DNA of 64,000 nucleotides. Source: JANXQG01 sp963775975 (GTDB lineage Bacteria; Planctomycetota; Planctomycetia; Pirellulales; Thermoguttaceae). The stretch is from positions 1,674,001-1,738,000 of the forward strand of contig CAVZKX010000001.1 in the NCBI GenBank assembly GCA_963775975.1, written 5' to 3'. The position numbers and the translations under genes were made by a program. The notes below the pieces were generated by a model. That model searched no databases. It was not told the origin of the DNA and saw nothing but the letters and a program-made list of their open reading frames with translations. Each line of letters begins with the position of its first letter. Position 1 is the first letter of the stretch. Positions 9,220-17,923 of this stretch are shown in pieces.

Positions 9220-9228
9220 CTTCTGTAA
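9187..9228 (+). repeat. Putative attL: 3' end of tRNA-Ser, direct repeat copy 1
   Basis: 42 bases covering the tRNA-Ser T-arm, 3' acceptor strand and 9 downstream bases (cttctgtaa end). They recur in the same orientation at 37348-37389 with 38 of 42 identities. Such tRNA 3'-end duplications flank integrated elements. Confidence 0.65.
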
Positions 9229-9229
9229 C

Positions 9230-9400
9230 TAGTTTCACTTCAACGGCTTCCGTCGATGATTCGGCGGGGGCCGGTCGATTGTTGCCAGAAGTGTTGCCAG
9301 CTTCCCAATCCCGATCGAAAAGCATATCCCCGACGGAGTCGCAATCGTTCGTTGGGTAGTACTTCAACGTTGTGGCAATCTCGCGGTCGCCCGGTCCCGG
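9230..9400 (-). pseudogene. Tyrosine integrase relic, C-terminal fragment
   Basis: Minus strand: REIATTLKYYPTNDCDSVGD, then MLFDRDWEAGNTSGNN. This matches the C-terminal end of planctomycete integrases (MRHxxIxTTMKYYVxxDADDxA-LW, then GNTxGNT). The R-H-R and most of the catalytic domain are not recoverable. It sits directly at the 3' end of tRNA-Ser, converging on it, as an integrase does at an attL site. The open frame continues through the tRNA, a common artefact. Confidence 0.7.
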
Positions 9401-9590
9401 CGCTTTTCTCCGACAAAACCAGCATGTGGACCCACACGGTGGCGGTTGACGGCGTATGCACAACTCGAGGATTGCACAGCGACTTGGGCTCCAGCCGAGT
9501 TCGTCGCTGAAACCACGGGCCGCGAGAACTGGCACGGTGCGACCGGTTCGCAAGGAACGCCGTTTCCCATCTGCCATTACTCGCTTCCCA

Positions 9591-11258
9591 TCAAACTTCC
9601 ACAGTCACATCCTCCAGCGCCTGCGCCTGGCAGAGCAGGATGATGTTCTTGCGGCGATCGTTGTCGTCCAGAGCGTCTTGCGTCTCCATCCTGACCGAAC
9701 CGGACATCATCCGGCACTTGCAGGTTCCGCAAATGCCCGCGCGGCATTCCGATTCCACGCCAAGGCCTAACTCTTCGGCCAACGCCAGGATGGGCCGGCC
9801 GCCGGCGATTTTTGCCATCTTGTTCGATCGCGAGAAGGTCACCGTGAATTCGCCTGCGCCGTTCGAGGCCGCGCCTTCCTCGAGCGGCGATGCCGGTTTC
9901 AAGCCGAACGACTCCTTGCGGATGTTCTGTTCGGCGACTCCCAACTGCCGCAGAAGATCGCCGGTCGCCGTGAGCATTTCCGTCGGCCCGCACATGTAGA
10001 CCGGAACATTCGTCAGGTCGGGAACCATGCTCGTGAGGAGTTTCGCGTCAATCCGTCCGGTGGCCCCGGTCCAATTTGTGCCCTCGGCGCGTGAGAGGGT
10101 CAGCGTGAGATGCAGATTAGGAAAGCGGCGCGAAAGGGCATCAAGCTCCTCGCGGAAAATGATATCTCGTGCCGTTTTGCAGGAATAGACCATATCGATC
10201 CGCCCGGCCCATTTCTGATCGGTCAGATAGCGCAGGATCGACATCAGCGGCGTTATTCCGACGCCGGCGGCCAACAGTACGATGCGGTTCGCGTCTGCGC
10301 CGGTGAACGTGAACTTTCCGCCCGGCGCGGCGATCGTCAAGAGGTCGCCTTCCTGCACCGTATCGTGCATGTGCCGCGAGACCAGCCCCTGCTCCTCCCG
10401 CTTGATGGTGACCTCGCAATAACCGGGCCGAGAAGGGGTGGAGGCGATCGTATAGGACCGCGAGACCGGCTTGCCGCCGATCTCGAGTGAGAATGTCAGA
10501 TATTGTCCAGGCAGATAGGCGAACGGGAAGCCGCTTCCGTTGGGGGGAACCAGGCGAAACGTCTTCACGTTCGGGGTTACCTGCACAATCCGCTCGACAC
10601 GGAGCTGCCCCTTCCAGCGGCCGCCGCCAAGCGACGCCGACGACGATCCTTCTGATTGAAGAGACGCTCTTTTCAACCGCCGCACGGAAAAACCCACGGC
10701 TCGATATCCCAGCAGGATTGCCACGACGCTGCCATAAGCGACCGGCAGGCGGATGTCCGATTTGACTTGCATGTAGAAATGCACGACGCCGGCAATTGCC
10801 GCAACGTAGGCGAGTCGATGGAGGGCCTGCCAGCGTTTCGGGCCCATCCACTTGATCATGTAGTTGAAGGACGTGGCGGCCAGCGGCGCCATGGCCAACA
10901 GTCCCACGGAACCGACGATCAAATAGGGACGCTTCACCATTTCGGACAAAGTGTCCCGCACATTCAATACGCGGTCGAAAACGAAGAAGATCAAGAAGTG
11001 CGCTAGCGCGTAAAAGAAGGCGTACAAGCCCAGAGTTCGCCGAAAATGGAAGAGCCAGTTCAGCCCCGTGATCTTGCGCAAGGGCGTCACTAGCAGCGAT
11101 AAGCAAAGGAAGATCAGCGCGAGGATGCCTGTCGTCAGTTCGGCGTAGTTGACGGGGTTTGCGCCGGCCTGACCGTGATACGCATCCCACAGCAGGAGCG
11201 CTGCCGGCACCAACCCGTTGATCAACAGAACAAATTTCGCAAAGCCTATGTTTTTCAT
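9591..11258 (-). CDS. MsrQ-like heme membrane domain fused to ferredoxin reductase and 2Fe-2S ferredoxin
   Basis: 555 residues in three parts. Residues 1-200 are a ferric-reductase-like multi-helix membrane domain with RRTLGLYAFFYALAHF and LHRLAYVAAIAGVVHF, holding the heme His residues as in MsrQ. About 215-450 is an FAD/NAD(P)H reductase (RSYTIAS, LAAGVGITP, YMCGP). About 470-555 is a plant-type 2Fe-2S domain (CRAGICGTCKC and a distal Cys). It would pass electrons from NAD(P)H across the membrane to MsrP. In proteobacteria MsrQ is separate and uses a soluble flavin reductase; here the chain is one polypeptide. Last gene of the methionine-repair operon. Confidence 0.9.
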   Translation of the reverse strand: MKNIGFAKFVLLINGLVPAALLLWDAYHGQAGANPVNYAELTTGILALIFLCLSLLVTPLRKITGLNWLFHFRRTLGLYAFFYALAHFLIFFVFDRVLNVRDTLSEMVKRPYLIVGSVGLLAMAPLAATSFNYMIKWMGPKRWQALHRLAYVAAIAGVVHFYMQVKSDIRLPVAYGSVVAILLGYRAVGFSVRRLKRASLQSEGSSSASLGGGRWKGQLRVERIVQVTPNVKTFRLVPPNGSGFPFAYLPGQYLTFSLEIGGKPVSRSYTIASTPSRPGYCEVTIKREEQGLVSRHMHDTVQEGDLLTIAAPGGKFTFTGADANRIVLLAAGVGITPLMSILRYLTDQKWAGRIDMVYSCKTARDIIFREELDALSRRFPNLHLTLTLSRAEGTNWTGATGRIDAKLLTSMVPDLTNVPVYMCGPTEMLTATGDLLRQLGVAEQNIRKESFGLKPASPLEEGAASNGAGEFTVTFSRSNKMAKIAGGRPILALAEELGLGVESECRAGICGTCKCRMMSGSVRMETQDALDDNDRRKNIILLCQAQALEDVTVEV

Positions 11259-11292
11259 CTCCGCACGCTTTCTATTCCAACCATTTGCTGAT

Positions 11293-12264
11293 TCAGAAGA
11301 ACGTGTCCAAATTCATGCCCGCGTAGAGACCGGCAACCTGCTCTCCGTATCCGTTGAACATCAGTGTCGCACGCCGCCCACTCTCGCCAATCCGCTGCTC
11401 GGTCGCCTGGCTCCAGCGGGGATGGTCATGCCGAGGATTGACGTTGGCGTAGAACCCGTACTCGCTTGGGGCGCGCATGTTCCAGGTTGTCGGGGGCTGT
11501 TTGTCCACGAGGGTGATTTTCACGATCGACTTGACGCCCTTGAACCCGTACTTCCAAGGCACTACCAACCGCAAGGGCGCGCCGTCCTGGGGCGGCAACG
11601 CCCGACCGTACAGGCCCGACGCTAGAATCGTTAGCGGGTGCATCGCTTCATCCAAACGCAATCCCTCCACGTAGGGCCATTCCAAGACGCTCGTATTCTG
11701 TCCCGGCATCCGCTGCGGATCGAGCAATGTCTGCATGGCTACGTACTTGGCGCTGCCGAGGGGTTCGACGCGTGCCAGCAGTCGCGACAGCGAGTAGCCG
11801 GCCCACGGGATCACCATCGACCATGCCTCCACGCAGCGCATGCGGTAGACGCGCTCTTCCGCCGGCGCTATCTTCAACAGGTCGTCCAGATCGAACACTC
11901 GCGGTTTGCTCACCAACCCGCCGACCTCGACCTTCCAACCGGCGGTCTGGAAGTTGGCCGCCGCCGTGGCGACGCCGTCCTTATCGGTGGAAAACTCGTA
12001 GAAGTTGTTGTAGTGCGTGATGTCCTGCAGGGATGTCTCGGCTTCGTCCGTGTGGAAGCCCGAGTTTGCCGGCGCCGTGGTCTTAGCGACCTCGATCTCG
12101 GGGGTGTCGACCTCCGTTGTCGATGGCGCAGTGAACCGGCGGTAAACCCAGCCAGTCGCCACCGTACTGGCCGCGAGCACGCCCGCCTTCATAAAATTGC
12201 GTCGATTGAAGTAGACGCTTGCGGGCGTGATCTCGCTACTGAGCGGGTCTGACGTTGTTTTCAT
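11293..12264 (-). CDS. msrP: Protein-methionine-sulfoxide reductase catalytic subunit (molybdopterin, periplasmic)
   Basis: 323 residues from the ATG at 12264 (GAGGA 6 nt upstream). A twin-Arg-like leader NRRNFMKAG precedes a hydrophobic stretch, then the oxidoreductase molybdopterin domain. Cys of YRMRCVEAWSMVIPW is the Mo ligand, and GAPLRLVVPWKYGFKGVKSI is the conserved cofactor pocket of MsrP/YedY. It repairs oxidised Met in exported proteins with electrons from MsrQ, encoded 34 nt downstream. Export is by Tat if the leader works. Confidence 0.93.
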   Translation of the reverse strand: MKTTSDPLSSEITPASVYFNRRNFMKAGVLAASTVATGWVYRRFTAPSTTEVDTPEIEVAKTTAPANSGFHTDEAETSLQDITHYNNFYEFSTDKDGVATAAANFQTAGWKVEVGGLVSKPRVFDLDDLLKIAPAEERVYRMRCVEAWSMVIPWAGYSLSRLLARVEPLGSAKYVAMQTLLDPQRMPGQNTSVLEWPYVEGLRLDEAMHPLTILASGLYGRALPPQDGAPLRLVVPWKYGFKGVKSIVKITLVDKQPPTTWNMRAPSEYGFYANVNPRHDHPRWSQATEQRIGESGRRATLMFNGYGEQVAGLYAGMNLDTFF

Positions 12265-12296
12265 GGCATCCTCAGTTTTCTCCTTCGACTTGAAAG

Positions 12297-13376
12297 TCAG
12301 TCTTTCTCCTCGACCAGTTGTTTGATGTGGGCGAGCATCTGTTTGTCCCCGTCGGCGCCCTTCCATCGCAATTCGCCGGTCCACCAGTAGCGGACGTTGC
12401 CGTGCCGGTCGATCAAGTACACCGCCGGCCAAATCGAATTACTCCAGGCCTTCCACGTTTCGGCGTGGATGTCCATAGCAATTGGGAACTTCAATTCGCG
12501 CTGCTTGACGGCCCGTTGCAGGCCGTCAAATTGATGTTCGGCGTCCGTTTCCGGCGTGTGAATGCCGACGATCACAACCTTGTCGCGCGGCAACTCGTCG
12601 TACCAGGTCTTGTAGACCGGCAGGTTGTGAATGCAGTTGATGCATCCGAAGGTCCAAAAGTGCAAGACCACGACTTTGCCGCTGAGGTCGGCTAGCTTGA
12701 TCGGCCGCGAATTCACCCAGCCATCAATGCCGGTGATCTCCGGGGCCTTCACGCCGATCTGGCGAACCTGGCTGAAATCGAGCGCGGGCCCGATCAACTC
12801 TGGCAATAGCAGGCGTTGTTTGTCGGTCAGGCCGGCCATGGCCTGTTTTTCCACTTCAGCCACTTTGTCCGAGGGACTGGATCGATCAAGGGAGTCAAGC
12901 GACTCGGCAATCTGCTCCTTTTGAGATTCGGTCAAGGCAAGCCGATCGGCGAGCCGCGAGTCCTTCAGGGCCCATACGCCTTGCGACCTCCAGAGCAACT
13001 GTTGCAGACGCTCTTGCTGCTCGGGTCGCAAGGCGGCACGAAGCTCCCCCGCGAACTTCTTCCGCAGCGCCGGAACTTCTCCGGCGCTCCGCTGGGCTGT
13101 TGCTTCGCGCAACCTCCACAGCGGTTCGTCGATCTCGGCCACGGCCGCATCGACCGCCGCGGCCTGCCGAGCGTCGAGCTTCAATTCCAACTGAATCGTT
13201 GGCGATCGAACCAGCGTTACGAGTAACCTCGTCTTCGCCGCGGTGGAATCGCTTGAGTCAGCCCCAAGCGTGACCGCGCCGCGAAGTGTCAAGAATGCCA
13301 GAGCGAGCGGGAGCGGTAACTTGATCCGGTCCATCGAGCGAACCACCCACGAGTCTTTCGTACCAAAACATACCAT
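12297..13376 (-). CDS. Exported thioredoxin-like (TlpA/redoxin) protein with N-terminal helical extension
   Basis: 359 residues. A signal sequence (LPLPLALAFLTLRGAVTLGA) is followed by ~170 helical, charged residues that look like a planctomycete periplasmic spacer, then a TlpA-like domain with the redox motif FGCINCIHNLP and LIDRHGNVRYWWTGE. Probably a periplasmic thiol oxidoreductase or peroxidase partner. I keep the first ATG because GGAG stands 8 nt before it; an ATG at 13334 would also keep the signal peptide. It lies 32 nt before msrP and so is likely co-transcribed. Confidence 0.82.
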   Translation of the reverse strand: MVCFGTKDSWVVRSMDRIKLPLPLALAFLTLRGAVTLGADSSDSTAAKTRLLVTLVRSPTIQLELKLDARQAAAVDAAVAEIDEPLWRLREATAQRSAGEVPALRKKFAGELRAALRPEQQERLQQLLWRSQGVWALKDSRLADRLALTESQKEQIAESLDSLDRSSPSDKVAEVEKQAMAGLTDKQRLLLPELIGPALDFSQVRQIGVKAPEITGIDGWVNSRPIKLADLSGKVVVLHFWTFGCINCIHNLPVYKTWYDELPRDKVVIVGIHTPETDAEHQFDGLQRAVKQRELKFPIAMDIHAETWKAWSNSIWPAVYLIDRHGNVRYWWTGELRWKGADGDKQMLAHIKQLVEEKD

Positions 13377-13424
13377 CGCGAAGTCTCCAATTCTTACGTG
13401 TATTTCGACGATGCCCGTGACGGC

Positions 13425-13754
13425 CTACTTATGGTCCATCTTATCATCGGACATCTTGCCGTCCATCATCTTGCTCTCAGTCGTTTTGCCTTCGGCCATC
13501 TTGCCATCCATCATTTTGCTGTCGGACATTTTGCCATCGTTCATCTTGTTGTCGGACATTTTGCCGTCGGTCATCCTGATGTCTGACATCTTGCCGTCGG
13601 TCATCTTGCCATCCGACATCTTGCTGTCGGTCATCTTGCCGTCTGACATTTTGCTATCCGTCATCTTGCTATCCGACGAGCCGCAACCAACGAACGACGC
13701 GCTGACGGCGACACCCACTACTGCTCCAAAAACAAACTGGAAAACCTTGCTCAT
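13425..13754 (-). CDS. Met-rich pentapeptide-repeat lipoprotein (MrpX-like candidate)
   Basis: 109 residues. N-terminal signal with lipobox ASFVGC (Cys at about residue 24), then 16 tandem pentamers of the form [SG]-K-M-[ST]-D. Nearly every unit carries Met, 17 Met in about 80 residues, alternating with Lys and Asp. It resembles the 'MxKDx' pentapeptide family. In Azospira a Met-rich periplasmic peptide (MrpX) is oxidised by hypochlorite and recycled by the YedY1/MsrP enzyme. Placement 49 nt before a thioredoxin-like gene and msrP suggests the same sacrificial role; this is inference. Metal binding is an alternative. Confidence 0.85.
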   Translation of the reverse strand: MSKVFQFVFGAVVGVAVSASFVGCGSSDSKMTDSKMSDGKMTDSKMSDGKMTDGKMSDIRMTDGKMSDNKMNDGKMSDSKMMDGKMAEGKTTESKMMDGKMSDDKMDHK

Positions 13755-13858
13755 GATTCTAACCTTTATCTAATCGATGCCGAGGATGGAGTTTTTGAAT
13801 CGATCGTGCCCTCGATCTCGGCGACGCGAGGAAACGATCAAAATACACCTCATTACGG

Positions 13859-14131
13859 TTAAGGCTGCGGTACCCGCAGCAACTCGGTCACGAACGCCGA
13901 ACACTCGCCAAGGGGTACTCCCAGTCGGACAAAACTGCAGAGCAGCTTCGTGCCCGCGTCGTCCGCATAGGTCAACTCGGCCAGATCGAGTACGACTCGG
14001 TCCGACCGGCTTTTCGCCAGAGCGTACGCGCCGCCCAATTCTTCAATCCACGGCGCCAGCAGCTTGCCCTCTAACTTGAGGATGGTCTGCGAATCACTGT
14101 GAATCGCGGTGATCCTGAGCATGGGAGGCAT
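13859..14131 (-). CDS. STAS-domain protein (anti-sigma-antagonist-like)
   Basis: 90 residues comprising one STAS fold: LRITAIHSDSQTILKLEGKL, then VVLDLAELTYADDAGTKLL. The usual phosphorylatable Ser in 'D-S-A/S-G' is Asp-Ala here (ADDAG), which would mimic a fixed charge, so switching by phosphorylation is doubtful. Related to the STAS gene at 31810-32154. First gene after the sigma-54-like promoter at 14169 and 104 nt before the Met-rich lipoprotein, so it may belong to the Msr operon. Two ATGs (14131, 14122) are possible. Confidence 0.75.
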   Translation of the reverse strand: MPPMLRITAIHSDSQTILKLEGKLLAPWIEELGGAYALAKSRSDRVVLDLAELTYADDAGTKLLCSFVRLGVPLGECSAFVTELLRVPQP

Positions 14132-14590
14132 CTAATCGTTGGGGCCTGACTGAAGCGGTCGTCATCAAAAGCAACATCGGTGCCATAGCATGACGGATTT
14201 CGAAACGCAAGACATAAGTCGTTGTCAACAAAGGAATTGGGTCAGAAAGCATATATTTCGGCAAAGACACGGCTCACGAACGGAACCCGAGCGTCTCACG
14301 TCATTTCGTGACCAGTACGAAATACCGTGAGTCCCCCTCCTCAATTCGTTTGGTTCCAACGAAGTGCCGAGTCGTTTGCGCGGGGTGGGATAGGCGGACC
14401 TGCCAAAACCCCGTCGTTCAGCCGCCAATTGTTCGCGCCTTCTTGCTCGAACAAGACTTGCGGGGTAGAATTTCCCACCAGTCAGAGGTTAGTTCTGCAT
14501 ACGGATGCGAATGACGCGATGGTGTGCGGCAGCGTTTCTGAGCTTCCGCTGATGCTCGTGACACCCACGAGACGTGACAGGAGCAGGAGA
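14132..14590. other. Divergent intergenic region
   Basis: 459 bases between the STAS gene (minus) and an exported protein (plus). Apart from the sigma-54-like promoter at 14169-14186 and a GGAG ribosome site just before 14591, I see no gene or RNA. Confidence 0.4.
14169..14186 (-). promoter_or_regulatory. Strong candidate sigma-54 promoter of the Msr operon
   Basis: The minus strand reads TGGCACCGATGTTGCTT, one mismatch to TGGCACG-N4-TTGCW, with GG and GC exactly 10 nt apart. It lies about 38 nt before the STAS ATG. A sigma-54 activator gene lies 1.4 kb upstream (15514-17463). This is the best sigma-54 match I found in the window. Confidence 0.7.
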
Positions 14591-15454
14591 ATGGTTCAGA
14601 CTATTTCACGAATAGCGTTCGGTCTGCTGTTGGTCATGGCGCCGTTCTCTGCGTCAGCTCAGGTTGGTCGGGTCTTTATCTCGGCAGAGGCGTATGCCGG
14701 CATGTCCCGCGTCATATACGTCGGAAAAATCGTTGAGCTTCAGCGGATTGATTACAAGAAGCCGCTGACGTTTACGCAAAGTATTGGCAAGCCGTATCGG
14801 CTCGTCTTTGAAGTCGGTGAAACAATTCGGGGAGAGAAACTCAAACGACTTGAACTTGTGCTTTCTCTACAGACCACGATCTACCTGGAATACATGCGCG
14901 ACCACGCCCTGGAGATTATGCTCGTGGGAGGGCCGACTCTCATTGAGGAGAAGATTGGCATCGAAGAACACGGGAAGCGCGTGGACGGCGACTCGTACCA
15001 GTTCCGCGTCCTTGATCCGGTCCAGTCGCCTAACTCGCGTGTGGAAAAGGCGGTCGCGTCTCAGATCAACACGGATTACGATTCCGGTCGGATGTTTACT
15101 GCCGAGTTGGAAGTCGTCGTCGGCAGCAAAGAAATTCTGAAGCACGTCCGTGACTTTGCCAAGAAGCATCCGGAAAGGCTCTCGACCGTCGAGCTGAGAG
15201 TACCGAACGAGGTCGGGGAACTGTGCGGTTACTCGAACGCATACTGCATGATCACCCTGCCTATCTGCCCTGAAACGAAAGTAACGTTGGAGACGGTCAA
15301 GGCGGATCCAGGGCCGATCCTGCGCCGCATTAAGCCGCGCGTTGAGCAGCATTATAACCGTCTGGCGGCCGAGGCGGTGCAAGCCAATCGGGCGAGGCTG
15401 GCAGCCGACGCTGACAAGGCGCTTGCCGTGTTTTCGACGGATGGCCGCAAGTGA
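14591..15454 (+). CDS. Exported protein of unknown function
   Basis: 287 residues. Start chosen at the ATG after GGAGCAGGAGA; this gives a clean Sec signal (IAFGLLLVMAPFSASA, cleavage near SASA-Q). The mature part is mixed alpha/beta: VGKIVELQRIDYKKPLTF resembles the beginning of small secreted proteins that report on an extracellular ligand, but I recognise no family. Two Cys pairs (LCGYSNAYC, LPICP) could form disulfides. The C-terminus is helical and charged. The next gene converges on it. Confidence 0.65.
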   Translation: MVQTISRIAFGLLLVMAPFSASAQVGRVFISAEAYAGMSRVIYVGKIVELQRIDYKKPLTFTQSIGKPYRLVFEVGETIRGEKLKRLELVLSLQTTIYLEYMRDHALEIMLVGGPTLIEEKIGIEEHGKRVDGDSYQFRVLDPVQSPNSRVEKAVASQINTDYDSGRMFTAELEVVVGSKEILKHVRDFAKKHPERLSTVELRVPNEVGELCGYSNAYCMITLPICPETKVTLETVKADPGPILRRIKPRVEQHYNRLAAEAVQANRARLAADADKALAVFSTDGRK

Positions 15455-15513
15455 GCGGGGTGCGAAGTGCGCTCGCGCGATCTCGTTATTCAACGTGCTG
15501 GAAAGTCGCGGCC

Positions 15514-17463
15514 CTACGAAATGTCGCCGGACTCGCGTGAGATACCGAGTTTCTTCATGCGACTGCGGAGCGTGTTAGGATGCAGGGCTAGAATAGAGGC
15601 CGCGCCGTCGGGACCGCTGATCCGCCAGTTCGTTTGCTTCAGAACGGCCAGTATGTGGTTGCGATCGACGGTCTCCAGCTTGGCCACGGTCTCCCGGTCG
15701 GAAATTGAAGTGCGTTCGGTAACGGCATCCGGCTTCGGCGAAGCGATCGAAGCGAGCAGCAATTCCGGCCCGATTTCAAGAACTCGGCCGGTGGCGAGAA
15801 TCGTTGCCCGTTCGATGACGTTCTGCAACTCGCGAATGTTTCCCGGCCAGGGATACGCCTGCATGCGCTCGATGGTTTCAGGGCCGATGCCGTCGATCGG
15901 CTTTCCAATCTGCGTAGAGTACTTGTTCAACATGTAATGAGCCAATAGCGGGATATCCTCCTTCCGGTTGCGCAACGGCGGAAGCTCGATGGGAAAGACG
16001 TTCAAGCGGTAGAACAGGTCTTCACGGAATGTCTTCTCGCGAACGGCGCTGGCCAGATCCCGGTTGGTGGCCGCGATCACGCGCACGTCGACCTGCTGCG
16101 GCATTCGTCCGCCGAGTCGGTCGAATTCGCGCTCCTGTAGGACTCGCAGCAGTTTCGCTTGAATGTCCAACGACAGCTCGCCGACTTCATCCAGAAAAAT
16201 CGTTCCTCCGTCGGCCAATTCGAAACGGCCGACGCGCCGGGCGATAGCGCCGGTGAAGGCCCCTTTTTCATGGCCGAACAACTCGCTTTCTACCAGTCCT
16301 GATGGCAGCGCCGCACAATTGACCTTAATCAGCGGCTGATCGCGACGCTTGCTGATAGAGTGAATTGCTCGGGCAATCAGTTCTTTCCCCGTGCCCGTCT
16401 GGCCGGTGATCAGTACGGATGCGTCGGTGGGAGCAACCCGCCGCACGTTCTCCAACACCGCCGCGAGCGCCGGCGTGCGGCCCACGATCTCCTGGAAGTC
16501 GCGCGACGCATTGATCTCTTCCTGCAAATACTGGTTCTGCTGCTGCAAGCGGGCACTTTCCCGCTCCGCCAGGACACGGGCGGTAATATCGATTATCATC
16601 GTCCGCGTATGCTTTCCGTCCGGCTCCGGTCGCGACCAGAACTGCACCCACACGGGCCGGCCGTCGTCCTTGCGGCGAAGTTCTAATTCGACAAGCTCGC
16701 TTTCCTTGCCGTGGCGGATGTCCTCAAACGCGGCGCGAAGACGCTCTTGATTATCAGGAGTAGTAGCAACCAGCGACAGGCCGACTGTGCCGGGAACGTC
16801 CTCGTCACGCAGGCCAAGGAGCTTCATCGCCGCGCGGTTGACGCGGACAAAGCGCGTCTCCGTGTCTTCAAAGACGTAGGGAATCGGCGCCTCGTCGAAC
16901 AAATCGCGGTAGCGTTTTTCGCTTTCCATGAGCATCTGCTCCATGCGGAGGCGATTGAGCTCGGCGGCGGCTCGGCTGGCAAAGATCCGGAAAATGAGCA
17001 GCTTTTTCGGCTGCATAGGCATTGGCCGCTCATCGAACACAGCCAAGTGTCCCAGTACTTGGCCCTCCGAATCCACCAGCGGCACGCCCAGGTAACTCTG
17101 AATCCCCAGGTCGATGAGGCCTTTGTCCTGTGGGAATCGCTCTTGCACACTGGCAGGATGGTGGCACAGCGTGCCGGCAACTACCTCCTCGCAAGGTGTT
17201 CCTGCCAGGTTGAATTCGATGTTCGCGGCGATGTGGTGTTTGGTCCAATAGGCCAACGTGCGCACCCGCTTGCGCGCGTGAGCGAATTCCGCCACGAAGG
17301 CATATTGCACGTGGATGGCCGTCGCTAGGTGCTCGACGAGCGATTGGAAAAACGCCTCGCCCGTGCTTTCCGCGGTTCCCTCAACAATTTCGCGGAGCGC
17401 ATTGATATCACCCGAGGTGAACTCGGACTCCCCATCATTTTCCTTAACCGGACTCGATGACAT
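15514..17463 (-). CDS. Sigma-54-dependent activator, GAF-PAS-AAA+-Fis
   Basis: 649 residues. A GAF sensor (about 30-170), a PAS domain (about 185-300; YRDLFDEAPIPYVFEDTE), a short coiled coil, an AAA+ ATPase with ITGQTGTGKELI (Walker A), the sigma-54 contact loop GAFTGA and FLDEVGELS (Walker B), then a Fis-type helix-turn-helix ending LGISRESGDIS. It remodels sigma-54 polymerase at promoters after ligand sensing, FhlA/NorR style. It has no receiver domain, so the signal is probably a small molecule or redox state. The adjacent Msr operon with a strong sigma-54-like promoter is its obvious candidate target. Confidence 0.93.
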   Translation of the reverse strand: MSSSPVKENDGESEFTSGDINALREIVEGTAESTGEAFFQSLVEHLATAIHVQYAFVAEFAHARKRVRTLAYWTKHHIAANIEFNLAGTPCEEVVAGTLCHHPASVQERFPQDKGLIDLGIQSYLGVPLVDSEGQVLGHLAVFDERPMPMQPKKLLIFRIFASRAAAELNRLRMEQMLMESEKRYRDLFDEAPIPYVFEDTETRFVRVNRAAMKLLGLRDEDVPGTVGLSLVATTPDNQERLRAAFEDIRHGKESELVELELRRKDDGRPVWVQFWSRPEPDGKHTRTMIIDITARVLAERESARLQQQNQYLQEEINASRDFQEIVGRTPALAAVLENVRRVAPTDASVLITGQTGTGKELIARAIHSISKRRDQPLIKVNCAALPSGLVESELFGHEKGAFTGAIARRVGRFELADGGTIFLDEVGELSLDIQAKLLRVLQEREFDRLGGRMPQQVDVRVIAATNRDLASAVREKTFREDLFYRLNVFPIELPPLRNRKEDIPLLAHYMLNKYSTQIGKPIDGIGPETIERMQAYPWPGNIRELQNVIERATILATGRVLEIGPELLLASIASPKPDAVTERTSISDRETVAKLETVDRNHILAVLKQTNWRISGPDGAASILALHPNTLRSRMKKLGISRESGDIS

Positions 17464-17923
17464 GACATTAACTGCTGAGTGTCCGCGACTACCGCCATGG
17501 GGAGCGGTCCTCCGTCCCGATTAGGTGATTATAGGGTCCAACTCCGATGGGAGCAATTTCGGCGAAGGCAGCCGCGCCCGCCGCCGTCCTCAAGCGGATC
17601 CGCACCAGCCAATGAACGGACGGCGCTGTGTAGCGCCGTCTTGTGGCAGGATCATGTGCTCTTATACGGGGTGCCGATTTGCTCAAGCAACGTGGCAAAT
17701 CTAGCTGGTCCACGGTTTAGTTTCGCGAAGCCGTGCAGCAGAAAACCAACCCCAACGACGAGCCGAAGTGGAAGCAGCGTCCACACATTGGGAAGGTTCA
17801 GTTTCCAAAACGATTTCCAAGTGATCAATTCAAATGCTTCTTACCAATGCATCGGCCGTTTTCCGAGCCTGTTCTGTCGCCGCCGACGTACAAAAAACGC
17901 CTTGAATCTTAGGTCAGCTCACC
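17464..17923. other. Gene-free stretch between activator and efflux adaptor
   Basis: 460 bases between two minus-strand genes. It must hold the promoter of the sigma-54 activator and the 3' flank of the efflux operon. Open frames on the plus strand here lack family similarity and run into antisense of the adaptor gene. No hairpin terminator stood out. Confidence 0.4.

Noticed and set aside
9155..9577. A minus-strand gene running through tRNA-Ser and giving a tail GMGLEPTTPCG
   Set aside because: The tail is translation of the tRNA itself. Only the central part is an integrase relic, annotated as a pseudogene.
13425..13754. Plus-strand frame opposite the Met-rich repeat (ILPSVILLSD repeats)
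   Set aside because: A repeat read in antisense yields an apparently hydrophobic repeat. The minus-strand frame has the lipoprotein signal and operon context.
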